This document shows, piece after piece, positions 58,006-64,000 of a stretch of DNA of 64,000 bases. Source of the stretch: Epiperipatus broadwayi. Its lineage: Eukaryota > Onychophora > Udeonychophora > Euonychophora > Peripatidae. Made by a program: the position numbers and the translations under genes. The stretch's first letter is position 1. Every line of letters starts with the position of its first letter. The stretch spans positions 9,628,771-9,692,770 of the forward strand of contig JAQFVV010000018.1 in NCBI GenBank assembly GCA_028023455.1, in the 5' to 3' direction. The notes under the pieces were generated by a model. The model worked only from the letters and a program-made list of their open reading frames with translations, was not told where the DNA came from and made no database searches.

Positions 58006-61000
58006 AACTCATAAAATAATTTTTTTTCTGAAACTGTTTGCTTATTATAATATACTATCACTTTAATAAAGTAGGCAAAAGTGCCATTTGCATAAAACAA
58101 TATTTAAGATCATTAGTTCTTCACTGATACAACTAGGAATTTCTAGAGTAGAAAATACTAAATTTAATTTTATTGTAAATCTAATATTATGAAATCTGTC
58201 CTTACTTGCTGAATTACTCTTCAAAAATATTACAGTCATTCACTTTTTAAATAAACTTTTTCCTTATAAAAGACAAATCTTTCTTTTTGCGTTCAGATTT
58301 TGAAAAGTCAATATCAAGAAAAATTTACATATTTGATGCATCCCTACTTGGAAACCAACTTTCATTTTTACATTATTACTTTCTATGTTTCACCATTAGA
58401 ATAATTGGTGTTGCAATGATCTCTATCGTTTAAATGAATAATCCCAATAGATTCAGTAATCTAGTTGAATTTTGAACATCTGATCATTTTAAACCACTTT
58501 TTTCTAGGATACTTTACATTTTTTGAAGTGGATAGATTCCAAAATAATACTGATCTGGAAATTCAATAAAGGTTAAATAAAGATTGTGATCCATGCTCAG
58601 TTCCAGCAACTTGTTGATTGCACTGCATATACAAAATTATAACTAAGGATTTCCAGTCTACTAAATCTATTCCTGTCATCATTTTCTCAATGGGCTGAAT
58701 TCACTATCTGAAATTATATTTAACATCTTGATAATAGACAAAATATAACATATTGTTATCATGTTACTCTTATAAATCTTAACAGAAAAATAAATAAATT
58801 TAAGACAAAGTTGAGTAATGTCTTAAATCACATTTATTCAAGAGACATTGAAGATATCTGATTGAGCTTAATTACAGCAATGTTTAGTCATGAGTTAATC
58901 ATTTTATCACTTTACAAAATCACATAAAGTCCAATAAATATTTAGTTGCTTGGAAGATTGTATAGTGTTAAAGCACTCAAAAATGATATTTTAAACCCTG
59001 TTCACCAAACCTTTAATTCTTTAGACTATTATTTTATAGCTATATTAAGATGTCAGTGTTTTCACATACTGAAATAAATAATGTTCTCATTTTTAAAATA
59101 TAGAAATTGGTTACTAATAAATTATTAACATTGCAAAGCTTGAAAGAAATTGGCATCAAAGCCTGCATATTTTAACTAAAATAAAAACTTGAATTGGTGC
59201 AATTTAGTTTGTTTATAAATATACTTAAAACTTCTACTTTATCACACATACTTGAAGCATATAAATAAAACTGCCTGAGAAAAAACAAATAATCATAAGA
59301 TATGCATTTTACACTGAACAAGAACTCTTCAATTAGCTCAAGTCACAATCTTTTGCACATGTCTTCATTATTTGTTTAGTATTTATCAATGTCAAATTGC
59401 TATACTTTGATTTACAAATATTAAACTGTCTGCATTGATGACTCTGATATTATATCTCCCAGATGTATGTATAAATAAGTTGGTTCAAATTAATAACTTA
59501 AAAGGTTAATAGAATTCCAATGAGCCAAAATACTAACCAATGTGATGATGATGAATCACAAGTGCTCGTGATCATACTTTATTTGTTTAATAATAAACTC
59601 CAGGTGCCAAACCTCAAAAGAGAAAGTTTACTTAGAATAATAATGAAATAATGATCATCATCAATGCAAATTATTACCATGGTATCCCAGTATATTTCCC
59701 AGTGGCTTGCATGTTATCTCAGGGTTGTGGATGAGTTATACCTTAACATATGTCTGTTAAATTTATAATGCTTGAACTAACTCCAACCAGTAAATGGATT
59801 ACCAAAACAATAATTTAACAATTAATTAACAATAAGAAAAATTATAAGTCAGCTGGTTATATATACTGCTGATTATGAGTATAGATAAAATCAAATACAT
59901 CTTAATAACTTTTATGTTTAAGTTCTTTTCAGTGTTATAAAGTGAATATCAATCATAAACCGTGGATTTTCAGATATGTAGTTATGGTCATACTTATAAA
60001 TTCACTTGACAAATAGATTTCTTTTTTTTATATGCTGGAAATTAAATTGTAGTTACAGCAGCATGTTTATGTATAGCAAGTAGAATGTTAAAAGGTCTTT
60101 GGTGATTTATTGACAAAGTTCATTTTCTTTCCTTTACTGGCAGCTTAGAGGCTAGCACAATCTGATTCCACAGACTCTGATGTTATTTACTGGATCAGAT
60201 AGCATACTTAGGTACTTCTACTAATGTGTTACTTGTTTTGCCTCACCTTGCATGGTAATTAATCCCATACTAGTGGAAAATATTATTGTAGCTATTATGA
60301 CTTTGAGTACTGAAAATTACTTCTATCGCAACCTTCGGCTATAGGCATTGCATTTTTTTTTTTTTAATGGTAAAGTCTCTTCCCCACACAGCTTATTTTA
60401 ACATGGCTCTAAAGTATAGCTTGCAATCTAGAATCAAGACAGCATTCAGCAATGGAACAAAATTAATATCAGAATAAATGACTGTATACTACCTAGGAAT
60501 TTTGAATGACCCCTTTTTATACCTCTCTGTTATCTTTCTATCCACTGCTTATGTCACTTGCCAGCAATCGAACTCTAATGTAGATTATTCACATATGTTT
60601 TCACCATTTTCCAGCAATCGAATCATAATGTAGACCATTTGTAAATCTCAGACGTCTGAGTACAATATTTCATTGTTCTCTTTTAAAACATATGGTGGTA
60701 ACAAACTTATATACAATATTACAAATATTATAATGAAAAAAAAGATAAAATTATTTGCTGACTTTTACTTTTTTAATTCTAATCTCTCAAATATCCTTAA
60801 TTCATCATTTTTAATTTTAGGTTTGATCTCACACCTTACCAATCGACAAGATTTTATTTCCAAATCGATTCAGAATAAGCAAAACCAAAAAAGATCTCAC
60901 GAATGCCTTGAAATTTATAAACACGAATTTTAAAATTGATTCACGATTAAAAGTAACTTTTTTCCCCTTGCAATCTCATTTATTATTATAATTCTATTCC

Positions 61001-61301
61001 CAGATTACTGAATAAATGATCAGTACATTACATGTACATTAATAATTTGTCTTTAATTTACTGTATACTTGTATATGCGTGCGTACACGCTCACATTAGG
61101 CTTTTCAAATTATCAATTAATTAATTCATTGCCTTCCACAATGCACAATAAATATTTAGTAATATTGTAAAAATATATCAGCTTTCTTTACTTTTTCAGC
61201 AGTTTGTACCTTTTTTATATATATTTTCTCTTTTTATTTTTTTTTATATCGTGTTTCAGTCTAACTACTTTGGGCTGCACTCGAGTTGATATAGTTATAT
61301 T
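58006..61301. other. AT-rich spacer, nothing recognised
   Basis: No gene recognised. A small diverged tandem duplication (CCAGCAATCGAAxxxTAATGTAGA at 60561 and 60612) and a poly-T run at about 60354-60365 are present. The 86-codon open frame at 60673-60933 shows no motif. Confidence 0.4.
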
Positions 61302-61319
61302 ATAAATAAAAAGATATTT
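61302..61319. repeat. Target-site duplication of LINE, left
   Basis: ATAAATAAAAAGATATTT, repeated exactly at 63385-63402. Eighteen bases is a typical LINE target duplication. Confidence 0.92.
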
Positions 61320-63384
61320 CAATGGAGCCATTAGGAATCAAAATTTTAGAAAAAGTACTAAAAGAAAAGATAGAGCCCTACATCTTACCAATAATATCGG
61401 AACATCAATATGCTAAAAAAGGGTCATCAACAGGCCAAGCAGCTCTAATTTTTAAAACAATAGTAAATTCAACAATAAAAAGAAAAAAACATGGGCCCAT
61501 GGTAGTACAATTGGATTTTGAGAGTGCCTTTGACTCTGTCCCCATCAACAAACTAATCAATCAATTAAAAAAAACAAAAATACCAAGAACAATCTTATAC
61601 ACAATAGACAACCTACTCCTAAATAGGGAGATACACATTACGCTAAATGGAAGAACATCACCCACTTTCCATCCTAACCAATCCATCCCCCAGGGATCTC
61701 CACTAAGTACACTACTCTTCACACTATACATAAACCCTCTACTTGAAAAAATCAAGGAAAAATTACAAGGAATACAAATACCAAACACCAATATTTACAT
61801 ACCCTGTATAGCCTACATGGATGATGTTACGATTTTTCTAACTTCAAAGAAACAACTACATATACTCCAAAAAATAATAGAAGACTATACAACAAAATTT
61901 CATCTGAAAATAAATACTAATAAATCAGCTGTGTGGTCAATCTTTACTGGGAAAACCAACACACAAATATACCAAGGAAAACCGAATAAGTTTCTGGGTT
62001 TCCCATTTCATTTGGGAATGGGGCAGATGAGAAGAACAATACAAGAAAAAATTTTAACACAAACAGAAAAAATCACAGACTCACTTACTAAATCATACCT
62101 TTCTCTATACTCAAAGGTTGCTCTCTTCAACCAACTGATAATGACAAAAATCACATACTACCTACCAGTGATAAAGTTTACCAAAAAATTTATATCAACA
62201 ATAAACTCCTTTGGAATAAAAAGGTGGTAGCAATTTCAATGAGGCAAATAAGCCAACCCACAAAACTAAATGGGCTTGGACTACACAATTTCAACTTTTT
62301 ACACACAAAAAATAATAAACCTGCTGATTACAACATTTACAAAGTTTCCAAATATTCAAAAAATAATAGATATAATACCCACTGACCGACCACCTCCCAA
62401 AGACAACTATATAGCCACACTTTTAGACAGCATAAGAAATCAAAGGGACAAAATAACCCTGTCTAACCCAATTAAATACACATATTGGCACATACATAGC
62501 CTAATAGAGCAGACACAACAAAATAGCAACAACAAAATGGTCCTTGAAATAAACAATGCATAGCTCCTAAAAAAATATAAAAATTGGTACCTGGAGCCTA
62601 AATTCTTTGACTTCATAGTCAAAGTAAATCTGAATGCCTTGCCTACATCACATTTCATCCATTTTAAAAGGTTCTTTACGAAAATAGACCCACTGTGCAG
62701 ATTGTGCCAAAGAGAAGAAGAAACACAACATCATTTTCTAAACGATTGTCTGGGCTTGGAAAAGGTAAGACAAATAATGATAAATAACTACCATCAGAAA
62801 GACACAACAATGGCAAAAATTCTCCAGGTATACAAAAAAAATGCAATCCCAACAATAAGAGCAGCGACATTTAGCTTGTATGCATATTGGTACACCAGAT
62901 GTAAATTCAATTTTGACTACAATGCAAAACAAAACCTCAACACTTTCCACCGCAAGCTAGAAAAAATAAAAGAAAGGGATAACATGCTAGCACCACTAGA
63001 TATTTTTGCTGCAACTTGGTCACTGTTTAAACTAAAATCAGCACTATAGTTGAAAATCAGTAAAAGAGATACAGAATAACACAGATAAAAAGAAAAAGAA
63101 CCCAATACACCAAAACCAGCAGGACACACATGACAGGGTCCATCAACATAATGTATATATAAAAAAAAATTAGACAAACTGAATTCAGGCAACTTTTGAT
63201 GCCTTAAGAGTAGCAGAGACACAACTTAAAGAACTCAAGAGAAAGCTCTTTCTCTCATATATCTGTGAACAAACTTATGCCTACAGAACTGTTTAGACAC
63301 AGGAACAGACTTATGCTTACTGTGTAAGCCCAATCTTACCTATGTAATCATTGTTTTTTAATCAATAAAAATATGCTTTGAAAC
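61320..63384 (+). mobile_element. 5'-truncated LINE with 18-bp target duplications
   Basis: A 2065-bp non-LTR retrotransposon bounded exactly by the 18-bp repeats. It begins inside the RT domain, so endonuclease and any ORF1 are missing: the classic 5' truncation of target-primed reverse transcription. The 3' part (63050-63384) is untranslated and ends AATAAAAATATGCTTTGAAAC without a long poly(A). The decay of its ORF contrasts with the perfect target duplications, so the defects may have been present in part before insertion. Confidence 0.92.
61322..63049 (+). pseudogene. LINE reverse transcriptase with C-terminal zinc knuckle, broken
   Basis: 61322-62230 is open for 302 codons: RT with VVQLDFESAFDSV (about residues 62-74), SIPQGSPLSTLLFTLYINPL (about 123-142) and the catalytic AYMDD (about 165-169), then KFLGF and the thumb. 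A frameshift near 62200-62230 moves the frame by one (VVAISMRQISQPTKLNGLGL is read in the other frame), a second near 62300 restores it, and a TAG at 62561-62563 interrupts the last part. This last part resumes in the same frame and contains CRLC-x8-H-x4-C (CCHC) at about 62693-62746 and ends at 63049. The initial ATG is not a true start but lies just after the truncation point. A C-terminal CCHC occurs in Tx1/R2-type LINEs; the clade is not settled here. Confidence 0.88.
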
Positions 63385-63402
63385 ATAAATAAAAAGATAT
63401 TT
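63385..63402. repeat. Target-site duplication of LINE, right
   Basis: Second exact copy of the 18-bp repeat at the 3' end of the LINE. Confidence 0.92.
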
Positions 63403-64000
63403 AATAGGTTTAGGATTTTTCATTCAACTAATTAGCCAATAATCAAATATCCCTGTTTAGTTTATTAATTGTAAAACAGACATATAGCTATATTAACTAG
63501 AGAATAAACAATGAAGAACAACCATACCAATCGTCATTATCTGGAAATTAACTAACGTAATGTCTACCTTGCTATTTCTCAGCAGAAAGATAATGCTTTA
63601 ATTAAAGGCCTTTATCCTGAAAATAGCTAACTAAGGCTGATTTAGTCCTCATAGATTGTATTCTAGTGATGACAAAAATGGTCACAACTTTTATTCAAGG
63701 TAATAAAATTTACATGCAGACACATATCAAAAACTTTATTCGTTTATCTAAAACAAATCTAATGCTATTGCTAATTGATTAGTTTATATAATATTGTTTA
63801 CAAATTAATAATTTTAATATTAGATATAAGCGCTTGAAATTTAGTAAATAATAAATGTCATATTTATGAAAATTGGCTAATGATTGTATAGTAATGCTAT
63901 ACTGTAGGTATAATTATGAATCACTGTTTAGAATTATTCTAAATTGTTTTTGCTATGTCATGCTAATCACTGTGATTAGTGCATTCATTATCATTAGGAG
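63403..64000. other. AT-rich spacer, nothing recognised
   Basis: No recognisable feature up to the window end. Confidence 0.4.

Overview
The window looks like intergenic, repeat-laden DNA from an AT-rich metazoan genome. This rests on the composition (visibly well above two-thirds A+T), many TA/AT microsatellites and homopolymers, no recognisable host exon, and the mixture of element types: Ty3/Gypsy LTR elements, RTE/BovB-like and other non-LTR retrotransposons, Penelope-like remnants, tRNA-derived SINEs and TIR/foldback MITEs. The RTE and Gypsy protein styles fit an arthropod or other invertebrate, but the species cannot be fixed from the sequence.

Layout. 1-650 is a decayed RTE-like reverse-transcriptase tail. 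3223-5383 is an old minus-strand Gypsy element reduced to two diverged LTRs around an integrase C-terminal scrap. Only about 30 bp further on begins the most intact object of the window: a complete, very young Ty3/Gypsy element (5413-16025). It has 2.6-kb LTRs that are almost identical, a 4-bp ATAT duplication, a polypurine tract and one uninterrupted gag-protease-RT-RNaseH-integrase ORF (9434-13177). It is followed by almost 2 kb of nested direct and inverted repeats (16026-17985).

20281-26130 holds two decayed RTE-like copies in the same orientation. One is split by a 400-bp hAT-like MITE. The other is split by an 864-bp TA-flanked TIR element, by a copy of a local MITE family, and by a 114-bp tRNA-Gly-like SINE with a 14-bp target duplication. 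26.1-45 kb is mostly anonymous AT-rich DNA with diverged tandem repeats, a Penelope GIY-YIG remnant (36.7 kb), further MITE copies (37.7 kb) and a hairpin-like derivative of that family (40.0 kb). 45262-47735 is a minus-strand LTR element without a recognisable pol. 48743-49438 is a foldback element with long inverted repeats. A second SINE of the 25.3-kb family sits at 51.6 kb with a 13-bp target duplication. 55140-58005 is a decayed minus-strand LINE (endonuclease and RT) containing a plus-strand Penelope remnant. 61320-63384 is a 5'-truncated LINE with an 18-bp target duplication and an RT/zinc-knuckle ORF broken by frameshifts and stops.

No gene network is present. Only the Gypsy ORF at 9434-13177 looks intact enough to be active. 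Everything else coding is pseudogenic. The nesting order gives a relative chronology: the RTE/LINE copies are old, the SINEs, MITEs and hAT-like element came later, and the Gypsy element is the most recent.
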